Shown in pieces: positions 18,843 to 29,935 of a DNA stretch of 64,000 nt. The position numbers and the translations under genes were made by a program. This DNA comes from Pseudofulvimonas gallinarii (lineage in GTDB: Bacteria; Pseudomonadota; Gammaproteobacteria; Xanthomonadales; UBA2363): positions 1-64,000 of the forward strand of contig NZ_SMAF01000015.1 of the NCBI RefSeq assembly GCF_004343305.1. Reading direction: 5' to 3'. The notes beneath the pieces were generated by a model. It was not told the origin of the DNA. It saw nothing but the letters and a program-made list of their open reading frames with translations, and made no database searches. The first letter of the stretch is position 1; each line of letters starts with the position of its first letter.

Positions 18843-20804
18843 TCAGTCGGTGATGAGCGCCGACGGCGCGAAATTCGTGCGCCGCCGTTCCACGACGCGG
18901 CCGCTTTCGATGCGGCCCTCGACCAGTTCGTATCCCAGCAGCGCGAAGACGCGGTCGCCGATGAAGATGGGTCGCGCATTGCCGTACCAGTCCACGCAGC
19001 TGGCCCGGCAATGATCGTTCACCGTGCCGGCCGACCGGACCGCCAGTTCCCCCAGCGGCGACAGGTCAAGATCGCGGTTGCGCAGGTAGAGGACGGCAGC
19101 CGACCCGGACAGGTGGGACTGCATCCGGCTGCCGTGTGGCTGCCCGATCACGGGCAGGCCGACGACGCCACTGCCGCCGCCTTCGTCCTTGTAGAAGAAG
19201 CCATGCGTGCGGTTTTCACCCTGCGCAGCCTGTGCTTGCACGTAGACGCCGGCGAGGGCGACTTCACCGGCCTCCATGCGCAGGCTGGAGAAGTGCAGGT
19301 CCGCCTTCGCGCTGCCGACCACGATCGCGTGGGTACCCATCGCCTCGATACGTTCGACGCCGTGACCCAGCACCACCGCCTGCACCGCACCCGCTCCGGC
19401 ATGGCGCACGGCATAGGCGATGCCGCTGGCCTTGCTGTCCGTGGCCCGGGCCCACGGATTCCTCGCATGTCCATACACGAGCCAGTCGCCGATGTAGCGG
19501 TTCTGCATCGGGCCGTCGACCTGGCCGGGCAGGCGCCGGTAGGCGTTCGCCGGCGCTTCGTCCCGGCCGTCGCCGAACATGCCCAGATCGACCCGCAGCA
19601 AGGCCAGTTCGCCGTCCTGCGTCGCCTCGCCCCACATGCCTTCGCCCGCGCCGGCCTGCGTCAGCATCACATTGAGGTGACCGTCGTTGCCCTGCTGGAA
19701 GGACAGCTGGTCGATGGGCACGCCGCGCGTCCTCAACGCCGTCGGCTTACCTTCATCCAACGGAATGCGCACCAGCATCGAGGAGTTGGCCGCGGCGCCG
19801 CCATGCCGGGTCGTCCACACGAACACCGAGTCGGCGGATACATGGAACACCCGACCCGCCGCACCAAGCACCGCGACGGCCGAGCAATCGAGATCGTCGC
19901 CGCCCAGATCGCAGCGCACCACGGTATGCAAGGCCATGCCGGCGAAGGGATCGACGTTTTCGTCGGCACGGTACAAGCGCGTCGCCGGCAACAGGCGCTT
20001 GAAGTCGTCGGGCCCGGCATCCGCGCTCCAGCGCCGGACGGCCGGCATGAAGTCGCGGCGCTGGATGTTCCAGGCGTTGACGTACAGCGGCGTGTACAGG
20101 ATCAGGGTCTCGCCGACCAGGCGGCTGGCGTAGTTGCGCGACGAGAAGTAATCGTTGCTGCGCAGGTGCCAGGTATCGCGGTAGGACAGCGCCCCATCGC
20201 CATCGATCCTGAAACGCACCAGTTCGGTGCCGCCACGCGCGTAGCTGTAGCCGATGACCACGACGGTGTCGCCGGCAACGAGCATTTCGTCGTACCAGGC
20301 ACCTGCCGGGTTGATCCCGGGGCCGAAGGCATCGACCGTGGACACCGGACGCAGGCTGTCGCCGCCGATGCGCACGGTGAAAAGCCGACCACGTCGCAGC
20401 ACTACCAGGTGGTCGCCGTGGCGTTTGACGATGCCCCCTTCGTCAACACCGGGGGTCTGCAGGTTGGTGATCGATCCGGCCGAAGGCGGCTCGAAGGCGG
20501 AGGATGGCGCGGCCACGGACGCGGGTGCCGGTGGCGGCATGGGCGCCGACGACTGCAGCATTTCCGCGTGGCGCGCCTGCTGTTCACGCCGACGCTTCCC
20601 GGCTTCTTCCGCCCAGTGCGCCAGGAACGCCTCGAAGGCCTCCTCGCTCGCGAAGGCCGGCAGGCCGGGCTGTGCCGACGCCAGCGATGCCCGCGGAGAT
20701 TCTTCGACAGGCCCGGCGCCCATGGAGCCGGCGGGTTTCACGCCGGTGCAACCCGTCACGCCGATGACGGCCGACACCAGCGCAGTCCTCACAGATCGGT
20801 TCAT
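18843..20804 (-). CDS. Secreted beta-propeller lipoprotein
   Basis: 653 residues from ATG 20804 with GGAGGTG upstream. The N-terminus is a lipoprotein signal with lipobox VTGC (Cys about residue 18), followed by a low-complexity Pro/Ala/Ser linker to about residue 110. The body matches the bacterial beta-propeller domain family (PF09826 type), recognised by SITNLQTPGVDEGGIVKRHGD followed by many strand repeats such as LVVLRRGRLFTVRI. Function of the family is unknown; it is presumably an envelope protein. No linked partner gene. Confidence 0.8.
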   Translation of the reverse strand: MNRSVRTALVSAVIGVTGCTGVKPAGSMGAGPVEESPRASLASAQPGLPAFASEEAFEAFLAHWAEEAGKRRREQQARHAEMLQSSAPMPPPAPASVAAPSSAFEPPSAGSITNLQTPGVDEGGIVKRHGDHLVVLRRGRLFTVRIGGDSLRPVSTVDAFGPGINPAGAWYDEMLVAGDTVVVIGYSYARGGTELVRFRIDGDGALSYRDTWHLRSNDYFSSRNYASRLVGETLILYTPLYVNAWNIQRRDFMPAVRRWSADAGPDDFKRLLPATRLYRADENVDPFAGMALHTVVRCDLGGDDLDCSAVAVLGAAGRVFHVSADSVFVWTTRHGGAAANSSMLVRIPLDEGKPTALRTRGVPIDQLSFQQGNDGHLNVMLTQAGAGEGMWGEATQDGELALLRVDLGMFGDGRDEAPANAYRRLPGQVDGPMQNRYIGDWLVYGHARNPWARATDSKASGIAYAVRHAGAGAVQAVVLGHGVERIEAMGTHAIVVGSAKADLHFSSLRMEAGEVALAGVYVQAQAAQGENRTHGFFYKDEGGGSGVVGLPVIGQPHGSRMQSHLSGSAAVLYLRNRDLDLSPLGELAVRSAGTVNDHCRASCVDWYGNARPIFIGDRVFALLGYELVEGRIESGRVVERRRTNFAPSALITD

Positions 20805-21086
20805 GGTCACCTCCGCCGCTCGATAGTGGCGGATCCAACGCAGGTTCCGTGAAAACGGGGTTGGCAGCGGCCACCTTCCGCTGCGTGATCGACCTGGCAC
20901 CGGCGCCCTCAATGTCCCGCCCCATGGCCGCAAAACGCGCTCCCGTCGGCCGGCGCCCTGATGTCCTTGACGAGGATGCCCTCAGGGCGCACCGCAGCCG
21001 GGACGGATACCCCTGCAATGATTCAGTGCCTGTGCGACCCGAACCGGGGAAATTGCCGCAACCGCACCGCCGTCGCGGCGCGGCCC

Positions 21087-21907
21087 CTACTTCGCGGTCG
21101 AATCCAGCGCGGCGCGCAATGATCCGAGGAACTCGCCGGCCGTCGCGCCAGCGGTCGCCGGATCGGTGGCCGTGGCCATACGCTCGACCAGCGCCGATCC
21201 GACGACCACGCCGTCCGCCAGCGCACCCACCTCGCGCGCCGAAGCGGCATCGCGCACGCCGAAACCGATCACCACCGGGACGTTTGCCAGTTCGCGCAGC
21301 GCCGCGACCGGCGCTGAAACGGCCTGGGCATTCAGACGGGCGGCACCGGTCACGCCGGCGAAGGCGACGTAATAGATGAATCCGGTGGCCGCCGACGCCA
21401 GCTGCGCCCGGCGTTCGCCGCCGGTGGTGGGCGCCGCCAGCAGGATCTGGTGCAGCCCCTGTTCGGACAGCAGTGCCTGGAACGGCGCGGCCTCTTCCAG
21501 CGGGGCATCGACGAGCAACAGGCCATCGACGCCGGCCGCAGCCGCCTCGCGGGCGAACCGCTCTCGACCATGGATCTCGACGGGATTGAGATAGCCCATC
21601 AGCACCACCGGCGTGCAGGTGTCCCCGGCACGGAAGCGATTCACCAGTTCGAACACCGCCGGCGCATCGGTACCCGCGGCGATGGCGCGTTCGCTGGCCT
21701 TCTGGATCACCGGTCCATCCGCCATCGGATCGGAGAACGGCACGCCCAGTTCGATCAGGTCGGCGCCGGCGGCGACCGCGGCCTTCATCGCCGCGAGCGT
21801 CGCCTCGATGGACGGGTCGCCGGCGGTGATGAAGGGAATCAATGCCGTGCGTCCCTGCTCGCGCAGGGCGGCGAAGCGGACATCGATGCGGTTGTGGACG
21901 GTGGCGC

Positions 21908-21911
<4 letters not shown>
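21087..21911 (-). CDS. trpA: Tryptophan synthase, alpha subunit
   Basis: 274 residues. TIM barrel that cleaves indole-3-glycerol phosphate to indole. The catalytic Glu is in [19 protein letters not shown] together with the catalytic Asp; the phosphate-binding GFGVRDAA loop is near residue 215. The GTG start overlaps the trpB stop by 4 nt (GTGA), so translation is probably coupled and the two subunits are made in step. Last gene of trpF-trpB-trpA. Confidence 0.98.
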
Positions 21912-23119
<1,208 letters not shown>

Positions 23120-23193
23120 GGCAATCCGTCAGGACAGGAAACAGGGCCGGCAAGTTTCTCACGATCTGCTGCGCTGCGGGATAGCGGCGCCGT

Positions 23194-23835
23194 TCAGTGG
23201 TCGCAAGCGCGCACGGCCGCGACGAATGCCGCCATGCGCTGCGGATCCTTTACACCTGGCGCCGATTCGATGCCGGAAGAGACATCGACGGCAAAGGGTC
23301 GTGTCAGGGTGATGGCGTTTGCCACGTTGTCCGGGCGCAGGCCGCCGGCAAGGACCAGCCGGCGTGGCGTCCGCGGCCACTGCGACCAGTCCAGGGCATG
23401 TCCGCTGCCGCCGGCGCCACCGGGCGCATGGGCATCCAGAAGCAGCGCCTCGGCTGAGGGATGGCTGGTTTCAACGTGCGCCTGCGCATCGTCAACGCCG
23501 AGCACGCCCAGCGCCTTCCAGTACGGAATGCCGAAGCGGCTGCAGGACGCCTCGTCCTCGCTGCCGTGGAACTGCAACAGGTCCGGGCGGACGGCGGCGA
23601 CGACGGCATCCACGTCGCCCGGGCTGCTGTCGCGGACCAGTGCGACGATCCGTGCCTGCCGCGGCTGGCGGCGCGCAGCCTCGGCCAGTTCGACCGCCCG
23701 CGCCAGATCCACGCGCCGCGGACTGCCATGCGCGAAAACGAACCCGATGTAGTCGACATCGAGGGCACAGGCGATCTCGACGTCGGCCACCCGGGTCAAG
23801 CCGCAGAACTTGATCGCTGGCGGCTGCGCATTCAC
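23194..23835 (-). CDS. trpF: Phosphoribosylanthranilate isomerase
   Basis: 213 residues from GTG 23835. TIM barrel converting phosphoribosylanthranilate to the carboxyphenylamino sugar. Catalytic Cys in IKFCGLTR and Asp in ALVRDSS; the C-terminal phosphate sites LAGGLRPDNV and VDVSSGIES are clear. The GTG overlaps the truA stop by 4 nt (GTGA), which fixes the start against a longer upstream reading frame. truA next to trpF is a common gammaproteobacterial order. Confidence 0.96.
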   Translation of the reverse strand: MNAQPPAIKFCGLTRVADVEIACALDVDYIGFVFAHGSPRRVDLARAVELAEAARRQPRQARIVALVRDSSPGDVDAVVAAVRPDLLQFHGSEDEASCSRFGIPYWKALGVLGVDDAQAHVETSHPSAEALLLDAHAPGGAGGSGHALDWSQWPRTPRRLVLAGGLRPDNVANAITLTRPFAVDVSSGIESAPGVKDPQRMAAFVAAVRACDH

Positions 23836-24638
23836 AGCGGATCGTCGCACTCCAGCCAACCGGGTAGACCCAGGCCACGCGGATAGCGCGGCCCGAGGAA
23901 CGTCAGGCCGTCCGGCGGCGCGGTCACCACTTCGCGGATGCGCGTGCGTCCGGCCAGCAGCTCGGCAACCCACCCGGGATCGCGGTCACCGCGGCCGATC
24001 GGAAGCAGCGCCCCAACGATGTTTCGCACCATGTGGTGCAGGAAGGCGTTCGCCTCGACCTCCACGACGACGCGATCACCTTCGCGGCGAACGCCGACCT
24101 CGTGCATGCGGCGACGGGCGTGCCGGGCCTGGCAGGCCGCGGCACGGAAGGCTGAAAAGTCATGTTCACCGATCAGCGCCTGTGCCGCCTCGTGCATGCG
24201 CCCGGCATCAAGCGGCCGTCGCTCCCAGGTCAGGTAGCCGGCACCGAGTGCCGGTCGCACCGCGCGGTTGAGGATGATGTAGCGATAGCGGCGGCGGCGC
24301 GCCCAGAAGCGCGCGTGGAACTCCGGCGGGACGATACCGGCCCAGGTCACCACGACCGATGACGGCAGGTTACTGTTGCAGCCGAGGATCCAGCCGCGCA
24401 TGGGCCGCACGGCCGTGGTATCGAAATGCACGATCTGGTTGATCGCATGGACACCGGCGTCGGTGCGGCCGCATCCCTGGATGTCGACCGCTTCGTTGGC
24501 GACCCGCGCCACGGCGGCTTCCAGGACGCCCTCGACTGTCGGGCCGTGACTGAGCCGCTGCCAGCCGAGGAAGCCGCTGCCGTCATACTCGACCGCCAGC
24601 GCAATGCGCTGGCGGCCAGTCAACGGCGCTGCCGTCAC
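23832..24638 (-). CDS. truA: tRNA pseudouridine(38-40) synthase
   Basis: 268 residues from a GTG that overlaps the fimV stop by 4 nt (GTGA). It converts uridines 38-40 in the anticodon stem of many tRNAs to pseudouridine. The catalytic Asp is in QGCGRTDAGVHA; the family start ALAVEYDGSGFLGWQ and the late NAFLHHMVRNIVG motif are present. Placed between fimV and trpF, with overlaps on both sides, so all three are probably co-translated. Confidence 0.97.
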   Translation of the reverse strand: MTAAPLTGRQRIALAVEYDGSGFLGWQRLSHGPTVEGVLEAAVARVANEAVDIQGCGRTDAGVHAINQIVHFDTTAVRPMRGWILGCNSNLPSSVVVTWAGIVPPEFHARFWARRRRYRYIILNRAVRPALGAGYLTWERRPLDAGRMHEAAQALIGEHDFSAFRAAACQARHARRRMHEVGVRREGDRVVVEVEANAFLHHMVRNIVGALLPIGRGDRDPGWVAELLAGRTRIREVVTAPPDGLTFLGPRYPRGLGLPGWLECDDPL

Positions 24639-27391
24639 AGGGACGCGAGGAGCTTCCGCGCCGCCTCGCGCTGCGAGGTGTCTCCCTCGCCGAGCACTTC
24701 CTCGAGCATTGCCCGGGCGCCTTCCGGATCGCCCATGTCGAGGTAGGCACGCGCCAGTTCGAGCTTGGTCGCGGCGTCGTCTAGGCCGCCACTGCTGTCT
24801 TCAGCGAAGCGGTCGTCGCTGTCGTCAGCGGTGGTCGCCGTCGGTGCAACCGGCTCTTCCGCAGCGAAGCTGTCGATCTCCTCCCGCAGGCGCAGGCCAA
24901 GGTCGTCGTCACCGCTGTGGCTGACGAACTCCAGACCGGCGTCGTCCTCGGCGGAGGCAGCCGGCTCGGAGAATGTCGGCGCCTGTTCAGGCTCGGCGTC
25001 GCGGACCGAACTGAAGGCCGACGGATCGAAGGCGATCGGCTCGACCTCCGCCCCGAGGTCCTCGACCTTCTCCTCGGACGGATCGAAGGATGCACCGCTG
25101 AAGTCATGGACGTGGACGACGGACGACTTCGGCGCCTCCACCACGGCTTCGACCGGCGTCGCCTCGGGTTCGTCGAGATCGGGCAGGCCGATGTCGATTT
25201 CCTCTTCGGACGACCAGACCGGACGGTCCGGCTGCGCGGCGCTGGCGAACAGCGAATGACCGGCCAGCAGCTCGTTGCCCATGACCCGCACGCTCTGCCA
25301 TTCCTCGGAGATCTCGCTGCCCGGACGGTCGTGGAAGCGCTGCGCCCAGTACTCGAACTGTTCGGCATCGCCGTTGGAGTAATGGATGCTCAGCAGCTCC
25401 AGATAGGCGCCGAAATCGTTCGGGTCGGCCTCGATCTGGTCGACCAGGGCCTGCGTCTCGCTGGCCAGGCTGTCGTCAATGGCGGCAACCGCGTCGTCGG
25501 CGCCCGCGGCGTTCTCGCCGAACAGGTCGGCGACGGAACGGCGCGGTCCTTCCTCGACAGCCTGCGCCTGCTTGCGCTTGCGGGCGGAGAGCAGCACCAG
25601 CAGCAGGACCAGCGCGATCGCGACGAGCGCGCCGCCCTGGATCAGCGGATTCATGTACCAGGGATCGGTCCCGGCCGGGGCCGGAGCGGGTGCCTGGACG
25701 GACTGCGTCGGCGCGGCCTGCGTCGGGGCGGGCGTCGGTGCCGGGGTTGCGGTTGCCGGCTCTGCGGGCGTCCAGGTGTCGGCCGTGGAAGCGCCTTCAG
25801 CCTCTTCGCCGGCGAACGGATCCTCACTGCCGGCGGTGGCTTCGGACGCCCAGTCGGCTTCGCTCTGCTCTTCGCTGCCGGCCAGCGGGGCAACTTCCGC
25901 TTCCTCCGGCCCGGCGGCGTCGCTGTCGCCGCCGTCGGACTCGCTGGCGGTAGCCGTGGCGGTCGCGACCGGCTCGTCCGCAGTGACCGGGGCGGACGTC
26001 GGATCGACGATGGTCCCGGACTCAATCGCCGGCGCCGGCTCGACGGCCGGAGCAGGCGTTGCCGTCGCCGCCGGCGCAGTCGACGCTGCGGTCGCCTCGG
26101 CGAGGCGGCGCTGCAGTTCGGCCAGCTCGGTGTTCTTGAGCTCGAGCAGGCGCGAATTCTTGGCGTTCAGCTCTTCAAGGTCACGCACGCGCGAAGTCAG
26201 CTCGGAGAGCTCCTGGTCGCGGCTGCGCAGGTCTTCACGGGCACGCTGCAATTCGGACTGGAGTCCAGCCACGTTGGTTCCTCCCTGATCGGCGCCGGCA
26301 CGGCCGGCCGCCTGTTCACCCGAACCGTCCCGTCCGGGCGGCAGCAGTTCCAGACGATCGCCCGCCGGAGCGGTTGGACGTCCCTGGCTCGCGGTCGGCC
26401 GGCCCGATCCGGCGTCGGCCAGCGAGGCGACACCGGTCCAGCCGGAGTTCTGCCGGCGGACTTCGGCGCTGGCTTCGCTGGCGCGGACGCTGGCGGCGAG
26501 GTCGGCATCCGGAATGCGCAGCACCGCGCCGGCACGCAATGCGTTGATGTTGTCATTGAAGAAGGCGCGCGGATTCTCGCGCTGGATCGCCAGCATCATC
26601 TGGTTCGCGGTCACCCCGGCCGATTCGGCATAGCTGCGGGCGATGCTGCTCAGCGTGTCACCACGCTGCACCGTATAGCTGTCGCCACTGGCGACAGTCG
26701 CCGCGGCCGGAGCCGGCGCCTGGGCCGGGGCCGTGGCCGGGGACGACGGACGGCGCTGCTCGGCCGGTGCGGCAAAACCGGGCGGTGGCGGTGCACTGGA
26801 ACGCGGTGCCGGGGCCGGCGCGGGTGCCGGGGCCGGTGCCGGGGCCGGAGCAGGTTCGCTACGGACCGGCGCTGGCGCCTCGGCGACGGTCTCCATGGGC
26901 GGCACGTCCTGCGACACCAGCGGCGCCTCGGACAGTGCCTGGGTCTGCGCAGGGGCCGGCGGCGGCGGTGCGACGCGGGCGATGCTGCTGGAAGGTGCGG
27001 CGATGGGCGGATCGAGGAGCAGACCGTATTCGCGCAGCAGGCGGCCGCCACTCCAGTTCGCTTCGACGAGCAGGGTCAGGAAGGGCTCGCGGACCGGTTC
27101 GTCGCTGCGAACCCGGATGACCGTCTGGCCACGGTCGTTCTTGACGGTGTCGAAACGCACCATGACAGGCATGCGCGCCCTTTCCAGGCCCAGCCGAGCA
27201 AAGTCCTCCTGGCTGGCCAGCTTGGCGACAAGCTGTTCGGCTTCACCCGGCGTCGCCTCGCGCACGACGATCTCGGCATCGAGCGGCTGGTTCAGCTTGG
27301 ACTTGACGAGAATCTCGCCCAGTCCCAGCGCAAACGCGGCGCTCGACAACGCCGCCATCAGGCAAGCCCCTAACAGGACACGGATTTTCAT
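24635..27391 (-). CDS. fimV: Pilus/motility assembly protein FimV (HubP type)
   Basis: 918 residues from ATG 27391, preceded by AGGGGGG. Signal peptide (about 1-22), then the conserved FimV N-terminal domain (GLGEILVKSKLNQPLDAEI to about 125), a Pro/Ala-rich segment with an (AP)n run at about 181-194, a peptidoglycan-binding LysM domain (about 237-292), a coiled coil (about 380-435), a second low-complexity acidic region, one transmembrane helix (about 578-600, followed by RKRKQ), and a cytoplasmic acidic region ending in the FimV C-terminal TPR-like motif (LELARAYLDMGDPEGARAMLEEVL). FimV anchors polar type IV pilus and chemotaxis proteins. Confidence 0.96.
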   Translation of the reverse strand: MKIRVLLGACLMAALSSAAFALGLGEILVKSKLNQPLDAEIVVREATPGEAEQLVAKLASQEDFARLGLERARMPVMVRFDTVKNDRGQTVIRVRSDEPVREPFLTLLVEANWSGGRLLREYGLLLDPPIAAPSSSIARVAPPPPAPAQTQALSEAPLVSQDVPPMETVAEAPAPVRSEPAPAPAPAPAPAPAPAPRSSAPPPPGFAAPAEQRRPSSPATAPAQAPAPAAATVASGDSYTVQRGDTLSSIARSYAESAGVTANQMMLAIQRENPRAFFNDNINALRAGAVLRIPDADLAASVRASEASAEVRRQNSGWTGVASLADAGSGRPTASQGRPTAPAGDRLELLPPGRDGSGEQAAGRAGADQGGTNVAGLQSELQRAREDLRSRDQELSELTSRVRDLEELNAKNSRLLELKNTELAELQRRLAEATAASTAPAATATPAPAVEPAPAIESGTIVDPTSAPVTADEPVATATATASESDGGDSDAAGPEEAEVAPLAGSEEQSEADWASEATAGSEDPFAGEEAEGASTADTWTPAEPATATPAPTPAPTQAAPTQSVQAPAPAPAGTDPWYMNPLIQGGALVAIALVLLLVLLSARKRKQAQAVEEGPRRSVADLFGENAAGADDAVAAIDDSLASETQALVDQIEADPNDFGAYLELLSIHYSNGDAEQFEYWAQRFHDRPGSEISEEWQSVRVMGNELLAGHSLFASAAQPDRPVWSSEEEIDIGLPDLDEPEATPVEAVVEAPKSSVVHVHDFSGASFDPSEEKVEDLGAEVEPIAFDPSAFSSVRDAEPEQAPTFSEPAASAEDDAGLEFVSHSGDDDLGLRLREEIDSFAAEEPVAPTATTADDSDDRFAEDSSGGLDDAATKLELARAYLDMGDPEGARAMLEEVLGEGDTSQREAARKLLASL

Positions 27392-27507
27392 TTTTATTGA
27401 CCCCCCTGGCCCTGCCTCAGAAGCCCACGTCGGACGCCCCTGATACGAAGCCTTCTCATGACTTGGCCGCAACTATAGATCACATCTGATCTTTTTTGGA
27501 AGATCCA

Positions 27508-27528
27508 GGTCCACCGCGATGGTGGACC
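27508..27528. repeat. Hairpin between asd and fimV
   Basis: GGTCCACC (27508-27515) and GGTGGACC (27521-27528) form a perfect 8-bp stem with a 5-nt loop, 12 nt beyond the asd stop. No clear U run follows, so it may be a weak terminator or a transcript-stabilising structure in front of fimV. Confidence 0.5.
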
Positions 27529-27539
27529 CTAGCGAATTC

Positions 27540-28556
27540 TTAACGTGGAAGCAACAGCTCGGCCACCTGAACGGCGTTCAGCGCGGCGCCCTTGCGGATG
27601 TTGTCCGCCACCACCCACAGATCGAGTCCGCGGGGATGGGAAATGTCCTCGCGGAGCCGGCCGACATAAACCGGATCGGTGCCAGCGGCATGGCTCACCG
27701 GCGTCGGATAGCCGCCCGGCACGGCCTCGTCGACCAGTTCCACGCCAGGCGCCGCCGACAGCAGCACCCGCGCGCTTTGGACATCGATCTTCTCGCGCGT
27801 TTCGATATGGCAGGCCAAGGCATGGCCATAGAACACGGGCACGCGCACGCAGGTCGGATTCACCTGGATGTGTTCGTCCTCGAGGATCTTCCGCGTTTCC
27901 CAGACCATCTTCATTTCCTCGCGGGTGTAGCCGTTGTCCATGAAGCTGTCGATCTGCGGGATCAGGTTGAAGGCGATCTGGACGGGAAACCTTTCCGGTG
28001 CCGGATCCTGGAAGTTCAGCAGCCGCGCGGTCTGCTTGCCGAGCTCTTCCATCGCCGAGCGCCCTGCCCCGGACACCGACTGGTAGCTGGCGACATTGAT
28101 GCGTTCGATGCCGACCGCACGATGGATCGGCGCCAGCGCAACCAGCATCTGCATCGTCGAGCAGTTCGGATTGGCGATGATGCCGCGCGGGCGATCAGCA
28201 AGCGCATGCGGATTCACCTCACTGACGACAAGCGGCACGTCCGGGTCGTTGCGGAAGTGCGAGGTGTTGTCGATGACGACGGCGCCGGCCGCCGCCGCCC
28301 GCGGCGCATGTTCGGCGGACACGCTGCCACCGGCGGAGAAGAAGGCGAAATCGACGCCGGCGAAATCGAAGTCGGCGAGGTTGCGCACCGTCACCGGTCG
28401 GTTGTTGAAGCGCACACTGTCGCCAGCCGACCGTTCGCTGGCCAGCGCGACCAGTTCCCCGACCGGGAACCCGCGCTCCGCAAGAATGGACAGCAGGGTT
28501 TCACCGACGGCCCCGGTGGCACCGACCACCGCGACCCGATAGTTCTTGTTGCTCAT
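27540..28556 (-). CDS. asd: Aspartate-semialdehyde dehydrogenase
   Basis: 338 residues from ATG 28556 (MSNKNYRVAVVGATGAVG). It reduces aspartyl phosphate to the semialdehyde feeding lysine, diaminopimelate, threonine and methionine. NADPH-binding GATGAVGE near residue 12, active-site Cys in IIANPNCSTMQM near residue 131, and the QSVSGAG and CVRVPVFYGHA motifs are present. The open frame upstream of 28556 has no family similarity. Confidence 0.98.
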   Translation of the reverse strand: MSNKNYRVAVVGATGAVGETLLSILAERGFPVGELVALASERSAGDSVRFNNRPVTVRNLADFDFAGVDFAFFSAGGSVSAEHAPRAAAAGAVVIDNTSHFRNDPDVPLVVSEVNPHALADRPRGIIANPNCSTMQMLVALAPIHRAVGIERINVASYQSVSGAGRSAMEELGKQTARLLNFQDPAPERFPVQIAFNLIPQIDSFMDNGYTREEMKMVWETRKILEDEHIQVNPTCVRVPVFYGHALACHIETREKIDVQSARVLLSAAPGVELVDEAVPGGYPTPVSHAAGTDPVYVGRLREDISHPRGLDLWVVADNIRKGAALNAVQVAELLLPR

Positions 28557-28683
28557 GGATGCTTCCGTCACTGCACAGGGATGCGTGCCGCCGCGCCCGC
28601 GGGCGTCGGCGGCAGCGGCATGAGGATGAAGGTCGATTGTGGCAAATCGCGGGCGTTCCGGCGGAAGCCGTCCGACTCCCCGT

Positions 28684-29748
28684 TCATGGTCCGCCGCATT
28701 GCGCCCGATGGCGCAGGTACTGGTCGAGCAGCACCAGGGCAACCATCGCCTCGGCGATGGGCACGGCGCGGATGCCCACGCAGGGATCATGGCGACCCTT
28801 GACCTCCACCGTGACCGGGGCGTTGTCGCGATCCACCGACTGCACCGGCAGGCGAAGGCTGGACGTCGGCTTCAGCGCCATGGAACAGGTGATGGCCTGG
28901 CCGCTGCTGATCCCGCCCAGAATCCCGCCGGCATGGTTGCTGGCGAAGCCTTCCGGGCCGATCGCATCACGATGGTCGCTGCCGCGTTGAGCCGCCACCG
29001 CGAAGCCATCGCCGATCTCGACGCCCTTGACCGCGTTGATGCCCATCAGCGCCGACGCGAGCTCCGCATCCAGCTTGCCGTACAGCGGCGCGCCCCAGCC
29101 CGCCGGAACGCCTTCGGCGACCACGTCGACGCGGGCGCCGATGGAGTCACCCGACTTGCGCAGGCTGTCCATATAGGTCTCCAGCGCCGGCACCATGTCC
29201 GGGTCCGGCCAGAAGAACGGATTGCCTTCCGCGGCATCGGAATCGAAGCGCGTCGGCCGCAGTTCGCCGATCTGCGAGACATGTCCGCGCACGCGGATGC
29301 CGAAGCGCTCCGACAGGTACTTGCGGGCGACAACGCCTGCGGCGACCCGCATTGTCGTTTCACGGGCGGAGGAGCGGCCACCGCCGCGGTGATCGCGGAT
29401 GCCGTACTTCCTGTCATAGGTGAAGTCGGCATGCCCGGGACGGAAGACCCTGGCCAGGTCGTCATAGTCGCGGCTGCGTGCATCCGTATTGCGGATCAGC
29501 AGCGCGATCGGCGTGCCAGTGGTGACGCCTTCGAAAACGCCGGAGAGGATCTCGATGCTGTCGGCCTCGCGGCGCTGCGAGGTGTGGCGGCTGCGTCCCG
29601 TTGCCCGGCGCTGGAGATCGCGCGTGAAGTCGCCGGGCGCGATCGCCAGCCCGGGTGGACAACCGTCGATCACGCAACCGATCGCCGGTCCGTGGCTCTC
29701 GCCGAAGGTGGTCACGCGGAAAAGATGGCCGAAGGTGTTGTGCGACAT
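28684..29748 (-). CDS. aroC: Chorismate synthase
   Basis: 354 residues from ATG 29748 ([20 protein letters not shown]). Flavin-dependent last step of the shikimate pathway, giving chorismate for Trp, Phe and Tyr. Signature segments are [36 protein letters not shown] and [13 protein letters not shown]. First gene of the aroC-asd-fimV-truA-trpFBA chain. The upstream 187 nt separate it from the divergent HMG-CoA lyase gene and probably hold both promoters. Confidence 0.98.
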   Translation of the reverse strand: MSHNTFGHLFRVTTFGESHGPAIGCVIDGCPPGLAIAPGDFTRDLQRRATGRSRHTSQRREADSIEILSGVFEGVTTGTPIALLIRNTDARSRDYDDLARVFRPGHADFTYDRKYGIRDHRGGGRSSARETTMRVAAGVVARKYLSERFGIRVRGHVSQIGELRPTRFDSDAAEGNPFFWPDPDMVPALETYMDSLRKSGDSIGARVDVVAEGVPAGWGAPLYGKLDAELASALMGINAVKGVEIGDGFAVAAQRGSDHRDAIGPEGFASNHAGGILGGISSGQAITCSMALKPTSSLRLPVQSVDRDNAPVTVEVKGRHDPCVGIRAVPIAEAMVALVLLDQYLRHRAQCGGP

Positions 29749-29935
29749 GGGCGGAGTGTAACGGCTGCACCCGTCCGGTTTGCGCGCCGGCCGATCGCCC
29801 CCGTCATCGCCTCCATCATCGCCCCCTCTGCGAACCCTGCTTCGGCCGGCACACCGCATGCACGTCGCGCCGGGTCACCGCATCCCCGCCTTGCCCGCAT
29901 AATGCATGCGTTCCGCCACCTGAGCACGAGCCCCC

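Noticed and set aside
26800-26870. Short GC-rich tandem units taken as a CRISPR-like array
   Set aside because: They are in frame inside fimV, have no spacers, and no cas genes are present.
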